From positions 839,077-863,660 of the forward strand of contig NW_019775602.1 of assembly GCF_001039355.2 (NCBI RefSeq): DNA of 24,584 nucleotides, given 5' to 3'. The notes beneath the pieces are model-generated. The model saw only the letters and a list, made by a program, of their open reading frames with translations, was not told the origin of the DNA and did not search any database. Position 1 is the first letter of the stretch. Each line of letters begins with the position of its first letter. The position numbers and the translations under genes were made by a program. This DNA is from Lingula anatina. Its lineage: Eukaryota; Brachiopoda; Lingulata; Lingulida; Lingulidae. Below, one piece after another: positions 1 to 10,130 of the stretch.

Positions 1-45
<45 letters not shown>
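1..45. repeat. (TA)n microsatellite at window edge
   Basis: An uninterrupted run of TA dinucleotides opens the window and probably continues beyond it. Such tracts are slippage-prone. The second long TA tract in the window is at about 6233-6292. Confidence 0.97.
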
Positions 46-48
<3 letters not shown>

Positions 49-124
49 AATTGAGTTTAAGCAATGAGTTTAAGAAATTTTCACTTTATCTCATTCTGGC
101 ATTTCCAAAGTTTAACTCTTATCA

Positions 125-335
125 GTCTCAAGCCTTAGGGACTATTTCCAGACCCTATCGATGTATCTCCAAGGGAATTCTCGCTAAATTGCAATCAATG
201 TAAGTGGCTTAGCTGTCTGTCACGCCTACTGAAACTGGCATGCCAGAATCCTAAGCCGCCTAAACTGATAGCAATTTAGTGAGAAACCCCTTGGAGTTGG
301 ATTGATCCTGTTAGATTGATCTAGGTCTAATGCTT
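125..335. mobile_element. Inverted-repeat MITE, family A, copy 1
   Basis: The left arm reads CTCGCTAAATTGCAATCA (about 190-207) and is mirrored by TGATAGCAATTTAGTGAG (about 267-284). The symmetry extends outward through CTCCAAGGG on the left and CCCCTTGGAG on the right. A GATTGATC word follows the right arm. The same arms recur at about 11060-11235, 11640-12260 and 13775-13905, so this is a dispersed family. It has no coding capacity. I could not fix the outer ends or find a target-site duplication, so the superfamily is unknown. Confidence 0.72.
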
Positions 336-597
336 GTTACACATTTTACTTTCATCCTAATTCCAAGTTATGCAGAATTAGAATTTGATGTTGGCTATGC
401 AGTTACAGTAAGCATAATACACTAATGCATCAAAATTGACAGTATCCTATTTCCTGTGCTTTTTTTTTCTGTTTTTTGTCTGTACATTTGACAGCTTTGC
501 TGCCTTGTTACATCATTGTTTTCACTAGATTTGAGATGTGGTCAGCAGTGAACTCAATGCAAGGGTCAGTATCACTGTCACTGTCAGTAGGATATAT

Positions 598-838
598 CAG
601 GGGCGGACCTGGGATTATTTGAAGGGGGGAGTCCGTGGATGCGAAGCCTATCTTCCCCTCCCCTTGGCTTGGGCATCGTGCCCCCCAAAGATTTCTTATT
701 TTAGTGTGTGAAAGGTGTCATTTGGTACGGTTTAGAACTGTTTCAGCTGGTCAAAATTCTGATTTCAAGAGGGGACCAGAAATCGAAAGGGGGGGGGGGA
801 GTCAAGACCCCCCTGACCCCCCTCTAAATCTGCCACTG
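598..838. mobile_element. hAT-like non-autonomous element, CAGGGGCGG ends
   Basis: The element starts CAGGGGCGGACCTGGG and ends with AAATCTGCCACTG, whose reverse complement is CAGTGGCAGATTT. The termini are therefore imperfect inverted repeats of the CAGKGGCGGA type often seen in non-autonomous hAT-like elements. The interior is purine-rich on the plus strand, with a run of ten G near 789-799 and C-rich blocks near the right end. The 8-bp flanks (590-597 and 839-846) do not match, so no target-site duplication supports the hAT call. The 131-codon open frame crossing it (635-1030) is low-complexity in its first half and I do not regard it as a gene. Confidence 0.55.
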
Positions 839-1381
839 TTATTTGATATTATTATATCTAGATCTATTTGGTATCAATGCTATGTTTATATGTCATCAAT
901 ATCTTTCTGGGATCAGGCATGGGATTTCTGTCACCAGATTTTTGTCAAAAAGTTCGCTCTTGTGATTCCTCAAGAGACAATTGCAAGCTCTCTGGGCTGC
1001 TTTGGGCCCTCATTAACAATTTCTGGTTAGTGAAATTTTATGAGTTTTTGACAAAAGTGATTGATTTATGATAGTTTTTATTATCATATATAGGGATGGG
1101 TATGTCTTTGTTGTGCATCTGTACATACACCCATGGCATCACCTTAAAGTGTGTTGTAGTCTCAGTGGACTACCGGGTAACTGTCAGAAAGGATTGGTGA
1201 ACCACTGTTTAGTGTGGTAAAAGAATTGTTTACCCCAGGAAAGGCTGTTTTGTGTCAATTTTCTTGCCAAATGAAGAGTTGCAATCCCTTTATTTACTTG
1301 TGCACATAATGAAAAAGTGATTGTGATTTTGCTGGTAAACAAAGTAATATTTCATTAAAATTGAAGACAAACCTGTTTTTT
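839..1381. other. Non-genic AT-rich spacer
   Basis: I see no open frame with coding character, no recognisable repeat and no RNA gene here. A stretch at about 466-525, before this spacer, weakly resembles the beginning of the 1.53-kb duplicated segment (ACAGCTTTGCTGC shared), which hints at an older partial copy. Confidence 0.6.
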
Positions 1382-2912
1382 ACGCTGGCTATTATAGCAT
1401 TATTATTATTATCTGTTTTATTACAGTATATTTAACAGCTTTGCTGCTGTGTTTTCACAATGCTTGTCATTCAGTCTCATACTTTTTCAAACAAAAATCA
1501 AATGTCTCTTCTTTGAACTTGGTTCTGCAGTTCATACACCCTATTTTAATCCTTGTCATATACATAAACAACATATAATATAAAAGGACCATCCAACATC
1601 ACTGCACCCATCAGTCAATAGCGTGCCATTCTTGTTTGTTTAGGCTTTTGTGATCATTTTTATGTATAATAACTAATAAATAGCACCTCTTTCAATTTAA
1701 TGTCTTTTTTTTTTCAATTTTTCTTCTAATATATATGTATTTGATATTCACTGGTATCACTGTCTTGGCTTCGCAATATACAGTGTCATTAAAAATGCCA
1801 TTGAAGAACCATGCTTGTTTAATTGATCGGCATGTCTAGCTTGGTGACATCATCTGTGTTTTTTAGCCTTTTTTAGAATTTTTAACTACAGAGCAGTTTT
1901 ACACAATATGAGCCTTCACCTCATTGTTTTATTTATATTTTTTTATACCTCCAAAAATGGTCACATTGCTTTCTCTTGTTGTGTTAAAAGAATGAGCATT
2001 TAAGTAACAATAATTGCTGTTTTATAATGGGAAGACATAGCAAATTGTGATTTCAACTGTTGCTGTTGTATTATACATGGGGACCATTCAGAATGAGAGG
2101 AGCCGAGTGCAAGCTAGGCCATTACCTAAATATGGCAGATCTACATGAAAGGAAGACCACTTAATCTTGTAATGGTCTCTCCACCTCTCACACGTACGCC
2201 TCCCCACGTGTCGTCCCTACAGGGGCACAGTAATTAAATCTCGGTTCAATTCATTTGGTCAAGAGAAGACATGTGGGGAGGCGTGTAAGAGGCGGAGAGA
2301 CCACAACAGGATTAAGCGGTCTTCCTTTCATGTATTAAGGTTGTGGCCTAGCTAGCATTCAGCTCTTCTCATTCTGAATGGATCCTTAGACATTGAATGT
2401 GGAAAGATCAACAGTTGCTCTTTTATTATTGAAACACATTGAACAATATTACATGAACAGTTGTATATGTAATATTATATGAGAATACATCAATCGGCAA
2501 TCCTCGACTGATTCCGCATGCTCCATACTCACCTTGGATGTGATAGGTGGAGGAATATGCATCAAATCCATTTTGTCTGCCGGAAATGCCTTCTCACTCA
2601 ACTTTCTGCGCATAAACATGGGTGACAACAGTGGTTTTTCCATTACCCTTGATTTTTCTGAAGCTTTACAGTTTGCTAAAGAATGTAATCATATTGACAT
2701 TGATTTGAAGGAAAAATTCCAGGACACTAAGAATTCTTGCTGGTACAAAGGATTATGGTCTGTATGAATAAATTGAGGTTGAAAGTAGTTCCTTCCCAAC
2801 AATCAACATGGATGCCATCACATCACATCCGAGGTTATTGTCGAGTGCGTAGACATCCCAGTAGTTCAAAGTGAGAATACATTGAGCATTGTGACATCAA
2901 CAATTGTGGTTG
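1382..2912. repeat. 1.53-kb segmental duplication, copy 1
   Basis: From ACGCTGGCTATTATAGCATT at 1382 the sequence is repeated almost base for base from 2914 onward, in the same order and orientation, differing by scattered substitutions and small indels. This copy stops at CAATTGTGGTTG (2901-2912), immediately before an N at 2913. It contains a foldback MITE (2081-2385) and the first partial unit of the 46-bp minisatellite. The open frame at 2534-2767 does not behave like a gene: against copy 2 it carries a 4-bp insertion, an early stop and more replacement than silent changes. Confidence 0.96.
2081..2385. mobile_element. Foldback MITE, about 305 bp, in duplication copy 1
   Basis: The left end GGACCATTCAGAATGAGAGG is mirrored at the right end by CTTCTCATTCTGAATGGATCC. 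The arms continue inward for roughly 130 bp each, sharing for example CATGAAAGGAAGACC and GGTCTCTCC, and leave a loop of only some tens of bases. The transcript or single strand could form a long hairpin. It has no coding capacity. No convincing target-site duplication was found, so I leave the superfamily open. Confidence 0.85.
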
Positions 2913-2913
2913 N
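2913..2913. other. Ambiguous base (N) at duplication junction
   Basis: The only N in the window lies exactly between the end of copy 1 and the start of copy 2. That is what a one-base assembly gap or a stitched contig join would look like. Confidence 0.97.
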
Positions 2914-4455
2914 ACGCTAGCTATTATAGCATTATTATTATTATCTGTTTTATTACAGTATATTTAACAGCTTTGCTGCTGTGTTTTCACAATGCTTGTC
3001 ATTCAGTCTCATACTTTTTCAAACAAACATCAAATGTCTCTTCTTTGAACTTGGTTCTGCAGTTCATACACCCTATTTTAATCCTTGTCATATATATTAA
3101 ACAACATATAATATAAAAGGACCATCCAACATCAGTGCACCCATCAGTCAATAGCGTGCACTTCTTGTTTGTTTAGGGTTTTGTGATCATTTTTATGTAT
3201 AATAACTAATAAATAGCACCTCTTTCAATTTAATGTCTTTTTTTTTCAATTTTTCTTCTAATATATATGTATTTGATATTCACTGGTATCACTGTCTTGG
3301 CTTCGCAATATACAGTGTCATTAAAAATGCCATTGAAGAACCATGCTTGTTTAATTGATCGGCATATCTAGCTTGGTGACATCATCTGTGTTTTTTAGCC
3401 TTTTTTAGAATTTTTAACTACAGAGCAGTTTTACACAATATGAGCCTTCACCTCATTGTTTTATTTATATTTTTTATACCTCCAAAAAATGGTCACATTG
3501 CTTTCTCTTGTTGTGTTAAAAAGAATGAGCATTTAAGTAACAATAATTGCTGTTTTATAATGGGAAGACATAGGAAATTGTGTTTTCAACTGTTGCTGTT
3601 GCATTATACATAGGGACCATTCAGAATGAGAAGAGCCGAGTGCTAGCTAGGCCACAACCTAAATATGGCAGATCTACATGAAAGGAAGACCACTTAATCT
3701 TGTAATGGTCTCTCCACCTCTCACATGTATGCCTCCCAACGTGTCGTCCCTACAGGGGCACAGTAATTAAATCTTGGTTCAATTCATTTGGTCAAGGGAA
3801 GACATGTGGGGAGGTGTGTAAGAGGCGGAGAGACCACAACAGGATTAAGCGGTCTTCCTTTCATGTATTAAGGTTGTGGCCTAGCTAGCAGTCAGCTCTT
3901 CTCATTCTGAATGGATCCTTAGACATTGAATGTGGAAAGACCAACAGTTGCTCTTTTATTATTGAAACACATTGAACAATATTACATGAACAGTTGTACA
4001 TGTATATGTAGTATTATATGAGAATACATCAATCGGCAATCCTCGACTGATTCCGCATGCTTCATACTCACGTACCATACTCACCTCGGATGTGATAGGT
4101 GGAGGAATATGCATCAAATCCATGCATTTTGTCTGCCGGAAATGCCTTCTCACTCAACTTTCTGCGCATAAACATGGGTGACAACAGTGGTTTTTCCATT
4201 ACCCCTGATTTTTCTGAAGCTTTACAGTGTGCTAAAGAATGTACTCATATTGACATTGATTTGAAGGAAAGATTCCAGGACACTAAGAATTCCTGCTGGT
4301 ACAAAGGTTTATGGTTTGAGGTTGAAAGTAGTTCCTTTCCAACAATCAACATGGATGCCATCACATCACATCCGAGGTTATTGTCGAGTGCGTAGACATC
4401 CGAGTAGTTCAAAGTGAGAATACATTGAGCATTGTGACATCAACAATTGTGGTTG
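2914..4455. repeat. 1.54-kb segmental duplication, copy 2
   Basis: This is the second copy of 1382-2912, starting at ACGCTAGCTATTATAGCATT. It is slightly longer because of small insertions, such as an extra TGCA near 4122 and a few bases near 4000 and 4070. Unlike copy 1 it runs without a break into the 46-bp minisatellite. The open frame at 4099-4395 corresponds to the shorter one in copy 1; I recognise no protein family in it and see no sign of purifying selection between the two copies. Confidence 0.96.
3614..3918. mobile_element. Foldback MITE in duplication copy 2
   Basis: This is the duplicate of the element at 2081-2385, with the same termini (GGACCATTCAGAATGAGAAG left, GAATGGATCC right) and the same arms of about 130 bp. 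It was copied with the segment rather than inserted independently, since its flanks are also duplicated. Confidence 0.85.
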
Positions 4456-5245
4456 TGTTATGGGAATACATTGAGAATGGTGACATCAATAATTGCAGTT
4501 GTATTATGGGAATACATTGAGCATTGTGACATCAACAATTGCAGTTGTATTATGGTAATACATTGAGCATTGTGACATCAACAATTGCAGTTATATTATG
4601 GGAATACATTGAGCATTGTGACATCAACAATTGCAGTTATATTATGGGAATATATTGAGAATTGTGACATCAACAATTGCAGTTGCAATATGGGAAAACA
4701 TTGAGCATTGTGACATCAACAATAGCAGTTGCATTATGGTAATACATTGAGCATTGTGACATCAACAATAGCAGTTGCATTATGGGAATACAATGAGCAT
4801 TGTGACATCAACAATAGCAGTTGCATTATGGGAATATATTGAGCATTGTGACATCAACAATAGCAGTTGCATTATGGGAATACATTGAGCATTGTGACAT
4901 CAACATTTGCTGTTGTATTATGGGAATACATTGAGCATTGTGACATCAACAATAGCAGTTGCATTATGGTAATACATTGAGCATTGTGACATCAACAATA
5001 CAGTTGCACTAATATGGGAATACAATGAGCATTGTGACATCAACATTTGCTGTTGCATTATGGGAATACATTGAGCATTGTGACATCAACAATAGCAGTT
5101 GCATTATGGGAATACATTGAGCATTGTGACATCAACAATAGCAGTTGCAATATGGGAATAGATTATGCATTTTAACAACATCAACAACTGCTGCTGTATT
5201 TTGGTAAGAGATTGAACATTGTGACATCAGCAAGTGGTGTTATAC
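4416..5245. repeat. 46-bp minisatellite, about 16 units plus degraded tail
   Basis: A unit containing AATACATTGAGCATTGTGAC and ATCAACAATTGCAGTTG recurs every 46 bp (for example 4462, 4508, 4554) up to about 5160. Units differ by single bases: GTTGTAT or GTTGCAT, and CAATTGC or CAATAGC. The CAATAGC form takes over in the second half, so the array has sub-families. Two degenerate units follow at about 5161-5245. One partial unit also sits at the end of duplication copy 1. There is no open frame through the array. Confidence 0.95.
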
Positions 5246-5420
5246 CGGTATATATAATTGGAAATACATTGCTTTTTTCACTTGCTTATTATATTATTCA
5301 ATCAGATTGTTTCTTTGAATTTATTATTTTCACTGTTTTATGTACAGACACATTGTGCCTGTATATGTAACCATCACCTGCATCTGTTGTTGTGTCCTGT
5401 GCACTTTCAGTGTCAACATG
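5246..5420. other. Spacer between minisatellite and degenerate repeat
   Basis: This is AT-rich sequence with short chance open frames on both strands. I see no gene, RNA or recognisable element in it. Confidence 0.5.
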
Positions 5421-6024
5421 CACTTTCAGAGTCAACATGATATTATTATGTGGAAAACTGGTAGATCTATTGTCTTCAAGCTTGCAAAACTGATGAACAT
5501 TCGTGACATACAGGCGGAATTCGAAAACCGGCATGATCCCACCAATTTTTTCAAAAATTAACCTTTTTTTTTCACTTTTTTCAGCATGTATGCAATACAG
5601 GCAACACATTTCAAGGAAAACCGATAGACCTTTTCCTTTTCAAATTTACAGGAGTGACCAATGTTACTGGAGTACAGGTTGAATCTGAAAATCCAGTTAT
5701 TCAAACTATTCTTCTGGAAGTTATGCTCGTATATTTTTTTCAGTATTTTTTATGCTGTATGCAACACTGACAACACATTTCAAGGAAAACCAATAATATT
5801 GTCTTTAAACCTTCAGGAGTGATCAATATTATTTTGATGCTTTTTTTGCATGTATTATAATATATGCTGTACAGATAACACATTTCAAACTTACAGGACT
5901 GATTAATAGTATTAAAATACAGGCCAAGTCTAAAAATCAGCTTGATGGGACCATTTTTCATGAATTTATGTGTTTTTTGTTTTATTTCTCAGCATATAAT
6001 ATATGGAATAAAGATAACACCTAT

Positions 6025-6168
6025 AAAACTTACAGGACTGATGAATGTGACTTAGATACAGGTTGAATTTCAAAACTTACAGGACTGATGAATGTGACTT
6101 AGATACAGGTTGAATTTCAAAACTTACAGGACTGATGAATGTGACTTAGATACAGGTTGAATTTCAAA
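6025..6168. repeat. 47-bp tandem triplication inside repeat R
   Basis: ACTTACAGGACTGATGAATG followed by TGACTTAGATACAGG and TTGAATTTCAAA occurs three times with the starts 47 bp apart (6031, 6078, 6125). The copies are essentially identical, so this expansion is much younger than the surrounding repeat R. Confidence 0.95.
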
Positions 6169-6232
6169 ACCTGCTTCTTTAGAGTTTTTTTTAATGCTAT
6201 GCTGTTTTTTTTCAGTATGCATTATTTTTCCA

Positions 6233-6292
<60 letters not shown>
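6233..6292. repeat. (TA)n microsatellite
   Basis: An uninterrupted TA tract of about 60 bp follows CCAG and ends at ATACGTAATATG. It makes a chance run of alternating isoleucine and tyrosine in one plus-strand frame, which should not be read as protein. Confidence 0.97.
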
Positions 6293-6294
<2 letters not shown>

Positions 6295-6410
6295 GTAATA
6301 TGTAATGCAGATCCCCTATTTCATGGAAATTGCCTGTCTTCAAACTTACAGGACTGATAAATATGACTCAGATTCAACTCAAGTTTTAAAACCAGCCTGA
6401 TCTCATACTT

Positions 6411-7089
6411 TTTTGTTGTTGTTGTTATGAAAGGAGTGTGAGTGTTTGTTTTTATGTGTGTGTAAAATTCATTTTTTTACATCATTGTATTTTCAAAGTG
6501 TGACTATGAACTTCAATGGGCCTGAAGACTTTTGCTAGTATCATTTCTAAATACCTATCATCTGCAGTGCATCATACTAACAATGCCCGTTTCAAGTAAA
6601 AAAGTGTAAGAAAGAATATACGTTATCACTGAATCGCCTGATACAAATCACGATCATTAGTTGAGCGCTGTGGAAATTTTTGCAAGCTTAACACTATCAG
6701 AACCCTATGAGTCATTAATAATAGAAAAGTGATAGGAAAATACATTCGTATTGACCAGATCTAGGAAAATTACTTTCAAACTAAAGGCCATTTTTCTTTA
6801 CAATGTCCACGTTGATGACACTTTCAATAGCAGTAATTGTCAATTGTATAGAGAATTGAAAACTGTTACCTAAAAGTTATCTACCACTGGTCATATTCTT
6901 CGTGAATTTAAAATTCATTTACACTTTCAAATTTTGAGTGTATAGATTACAATACCAACTGTGCCTCGCATCCTTCGCAGACTATAATGAAACGTATGTT
7001 CCACAGGCACAGAAAAGATACGGAAGACGGATCTCACTTCAGAGTTCAAGGGTCTCTATGGTTCTTATCAGTCGCTGTTTAAGGCAAAT
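6411..7089. other. Non-genic; repeat module B copy at about 6490-6590
   Basis: Positions 6490-6590 carry TTTCAAAGTGTGACTATGAA, AATGGGCCTGAAGAC and TTTTGCTAGT, closely matching 9641-9700 and more weakly two copies between 10720 and 10930. After about 6590 the similarity to the repeats stops, which fits the start of inserted sequence containing the pseudogene downstream. Nothing else is recognised. Confidence 0.5.
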
Positions 7090-9155
7090 TATAGGCTACA
7101 TGATTTCTTAGAAGAATTTCCTTGAGATTTCTTAATTGCTCATACTGTGCTTTACTCTGCCAACATGCTCGATGAATTTTTTCTTTTGGTAACTGAGGAA
7201 GGACAAGAACTCGTCTTTCTGCATGAACTTCATTCTCGCATAAACGCATGTTATTTTTCTTGCGGTCTTTGTCTTGGATTTCCACTGATTGTATTTAACA
7301 TTTTCGGGTATTTTTTGCCACTCACTCTCGTTTAAAGCTGTACGGCCTTCAATGAAAGCATCAGGACTCAGTGATAAATATATGCTCTCCCATCTTCTCC
7401 TGTCTCCTTTAGAAGCAGCACCATATTCTGGTGCTTTGTGCAAAGACAGCTGTGCCTGGCAATATGTGATGTTAACAGAACGTGCCTGGGTCGAAGGCTT
7501 CGAAAAGATTTCCATAGATATCTTTATGTTGTATAAGTTAGCAATGTAATCTGTCAGCATTCTAGTTTACATTTTCTCTCCATCTTTTAATTTGCGTGCA
7601 TCTGCTTTTCCCGGTTCGGCTCTCCTATAGTTGTCTCGTTTAAAAAATCTTGTACAGCTTGCATGTTTTTTTTTCTGCCACTCCCATCCATCTACCTTTC
7701 GACCAGTTCATCCCCTTTTCAAGAGTCCTCAACAGACGATTCCCGCACATGCCAGGAGCAGCGGAAAGAAATCTACGTCTTCGCAATCTTGTCTATATTA
7801 TGCAAAATTTTCATCTTACTTCTTGGCGTAACTCATTAAGCTTGACCCACTGCTGCTACTAAAACATTTTCTATAAGTCATCATAACTTTTATGATGATG
7901 AGTCTTATTGAATATTATATATATTTTTTATCCCTGCGACCATAACATTTAATACAGGCAGCAATTTGCTACATTGTTATTATTGCTAAAATGATTAGGT
8001 TATATAATAAAGGTAGCCTTGTTTGGCCACGGCAACTTCCATAGCAGCTAGGAGCTCTTCTTTCCTGTGGTGAAGTCTTCGTTTTCGTGATTTAGTCTTT
8101 GCTTTTCTCTTTCGTCTTTCGCGGTTGTTTAAGGAGGCGGAGGGTACATAGTATTTTTGAACTCGTTTTCTTCCCCTTTCTAGATATGCGCGTCACCCTC
8201 ATTTACTTTTTACAAGATCGATAATTTTTTTTACGTTCAGCTCTCGTTTTCGCTATTTTCTGAAAAATAATTTGATTGTACATATAATGATAATTTTCCA
8301 TCTGGTATCAATGTATTTGGCATTGCGCTCACTGCACGCGTTGGCAATTATTTTTTTCCTTGCATAGTCTTGTTTGACATTTATTTCTGTCTTTGACATT
8401 CATTTCTGTATTTGAATTAAATTTTTTATTATGACAAATTCATTTACTTCACCTACATCATCACTGAGGATTTTATGGATTATTGACACTTTTAGCTCAC
8501 CTCATGTAATCTTTAGCTAGAGCAGACAACAGAAAGAACCACCTGACATCTCATACAGGAGTTAGTTTTTCTTTCGGAGCCAGTTTCGTGCACAAATAGT
8601 TTTTCACTGGTAACGTGTGTTCCGGTAACATATGTTCCAGGCCACCTAATTTTAAATTTTATAACCTGTTCTTCTATATTTTGAAGGACGTTTTTATAAA
8701 TATTTAAACTGTAACTAATGGGGCTTTGTGTCATGGCTACGTAATACTAGGTAACGTATGTTCCCTAGAAAAATTGACAAAATGTTTGTTTAAGTACTAG
8801 GTGCAAGAGAAAACAATGTTTTCTTTTGCTGACCGAAAAAATATATAGTGATTCCATGATAGTTTAACATTTCAGATATAATATTTGGAGCACGAGGGGA
8901 AAAACAATTTATTAAATGCTTATTTTACTGTCGGTAGGGTGTATTTTTCCCGTTTTTTAAATATTTAGTGACAAGCAAATTAAAGTCGCTAAAAAACAAT
9001 TAACTGCTCTAAACAGAAGATTTTCATATTTTTTTACAACGTTATACTTGTAGGAGATAAATTAAAGAACAAAACCTGTGATGATTGAATTTTCAAAGTG
9101 ATAAAAACGTTTCCACAGCTAGACGTTTTGCATTTGTGACAGTAACGTATGTTCC
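6614..9155. repeat. Recurring 13-bp motif TAACGTATGTTCC around the pseudogene
   Basis: The motif occurs exactly at 8752-8764 and 9143-9155. Close variants are at 6990-7002 (last 12 bases exact), 8611-8623 and 8626-8638 (one or two changes), and in reverse orientation at about 6614-6625. I did not find it elsewhere in the window. Five or six near-identical 13-mers within 2.6 kb is far above chance. Their position on both sides of the transposase-like pseudogene suggests sub-terminal transposase-binding repeats of the same element, but this is inference. Confidence 0.6.
7090..8192 (-). pseudogene. Decayed transposase-like gene, truncated
   Basis: No single frame is long, but in protein order on the minus strand pieces in different frames join into one protein. 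(1) 8192-7998, 65 codons, is highly basic, with GRKRVQKYYVP and RERRKRKAKTKSRKRR. (2) 7840-7640 contains MCGNRLLRTLEKGMNWSKG and has internal stops. (3) 7665-7519 contains RFFKRDNYRRAEPGK, a stop, then LTDYIANLYN. (4) 7514-7371 contains SFRSLRPRHVLLTS and a Cys/His stretch, CLCTKHQN. (5) 7370 to about 7150 contains KYNQWKSKTKT and FIEHVGRVK. (6) From about 7150 to 7093 it reads QYEQLRNLKEILLRNHV. I recall this domain order from an uncharacterised transposase-like family common in marine invertebrates, whose full members continue into an acidic, presumably catalytic block (QMDFAE-like). That part is missing here. Clearly non-functional. The family name and function are from memory and unchecked. 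Confidence 0.7.
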
Positions 9156-9299
9156 TTTTTGGGGTAAGATGATTAATTTTTTTTGTTATTCGTGGTTCCA
9201 GGAAAGTGAAACTTTAATACAAACTTCTTTATGTGGGATCCTAAAATAATCAAACATAGTTTGTAATCTGTACACTACATATTTGTAGGAACATGTCTG
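8193..9299. other. Probable remainder of the pseudogene-bearing insertion
   Basis: This AT-rich stretch belongs to none of the repeat families recognised on either side (R and B resume near 9300). Apart from the TAACGTATGTTCC copies it shows no open frame with coding character and no clear terminal inverted repeat. It may be non-coding sequence of the transposon whose decayed gene lies at 7090-8192. Confidence 0.4.
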
Positions 9300-9878
9300 T
9301 GACATCATTTGCACTTCTATATTGGGTTTGGGTGATTACTGTAACTCCAAAATGAGCAAAGATACACCATTTTACTCCTTTGTATCTCCAAAACTGCCAG
9401 AGATAGGCCCATAGTTACTATGGTCATTATGCTGTTAATCTTTATGTAATATTGCATCAAAATTGAAGAAAACTATTTTGGGCATTGCCTCAATAGTGAC
9501 CATTAAAGGAGAATCATGTCACTAACCCATCTCAAACTTACAGGAAAGAAACACAAGACTTAAATACAGCTTTGGAAAACAAGTCTGATTGGTTGATTTT
9601 TCTGGAAGTTATACAGGTTTTTGTTTTCACATATTGATATTTTCAAGGTGTGACTTTGAACCTCCATGGGCTTGAAGACCTTTGCTAGTCACATTTTCTG
9701 AATATCCATGATACTTTATTTTATCATTAAAAATTGCTGGTCAATATGCTGTTAAGCATTATGTAATATTGCATGAAAGTTGAAAAAGTTGCTGCATAGT
9801 TGTTTGCATAACTACTCAGGTACTGTCACTTAACATCCTTGCCAAGTCCCATTGACAGTAATCAAGACATTTAATTGC

Positions 9879-10130
9879 TCATCTGTGACAATAAAAATGG
9901 CCCCTTAGCAGACAGACAACACCAGGCAGGTTGCGTAATAAGCGGTAATCACATCTACGTGAAGCCCAGCTCTCATTGAGCTTCTGCAGAGCAGGTACAA
10001 TGCCATCTGCATGCATGCATGCAGATTTAATTGCTCCCATCTGGACAAACTTTACAGGGTTGCCTCGGCAAGAATGTCCACAGAATAATAACTGCGGCCC
10101 TGGTAGAGGGTAGTTACTTATGATTCTCAA
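9879..10130 (-). other. GC-richer island with 83-codon open frame, unidentified
   Basis: This stretch is clearly richer in G and C than its neighbours and lies inside the B/R repeat zone without sharing their words. On the minus strand it is open for 83 codons, with four cysteines near the start and middle (FCGHSCRG, SACMHADG). I recognise no domain. It also contains a perfect 22-bp palindrome at 10005-10026. It could be a fragment of a transposon or of a host exon. No convincing splice sites or homologues can be offered. Confidence 0.25.
10005..10026. repeat. Perfect 22-bp palindrome around GCATGCATGC
   Basis: The half-site ATCTGCATGCA is followed directly by its reverse complement. It may simply be GCAT slippage, or a dyad binding site. 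No partner element was identified. Confidence 0.85.

Larger units (their letters stand above)
5421..6410. repeat. Old degenerate repeat family R, about five units
   Basis: A loose unit recurs in the order: T-rich tract, GCTGTATGCAACAC-like word, ACACATTTCAAGGAAAACC, CTTCAAACTTACAGGACTGATGAATG, ATACAGGTTGAATCTGAAAA, then CAGCTTGATGGGACCATTTTT. Versions start near 5430, 5590, 5750, 5990 and 6300, spaced roughly 160-300 bp, and are well diverged. Related pieces lie at about 9530-9620 and 19480-19580. The minus-strand open frames over it (5298-5609 and 5740-5961) are not conserved from unit to unit. I do not recognise the family. It could be an ancient satellite or the remains of a transposon. 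Confidence 0.68.

Noticed and set aside
598-838. 8-bp target-site duplication proving hAT origin (also tested at 13418-13585)
   Set aside because: The flanking octamers do not match at either locus, so the hAT label rests on the termini only.
2534-2767. 77-codon open frame in duplication copy 1 (and 98-codon counterpart at 4099-4395) as a gene
   Set aside because: Between the copies there is a frame-breaking 4-bp insertion, an early stop and about four replacement against two silent changes, so there is no sign of selection on a protein. A donor-like AAGGTGAGT on the minus strand near 2525-2535 was also seen but no matching exon could be built.
4416-5160. CRISPR-like array
   Set aside because: The repeats are contiguous 46-bp units with no unique spacers, in animal DNA; this is a minisatellite.
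6157-6357. 66-codon open frame across the TA tract
   Set aside because: Most of it is translated dinucleotide repeat.
7147-7549. Plus-strand open frames opposite the pseudogene
   Set aside because: They are the complement of a minus-strand stretch whose pieces make sense as one decayed protein.
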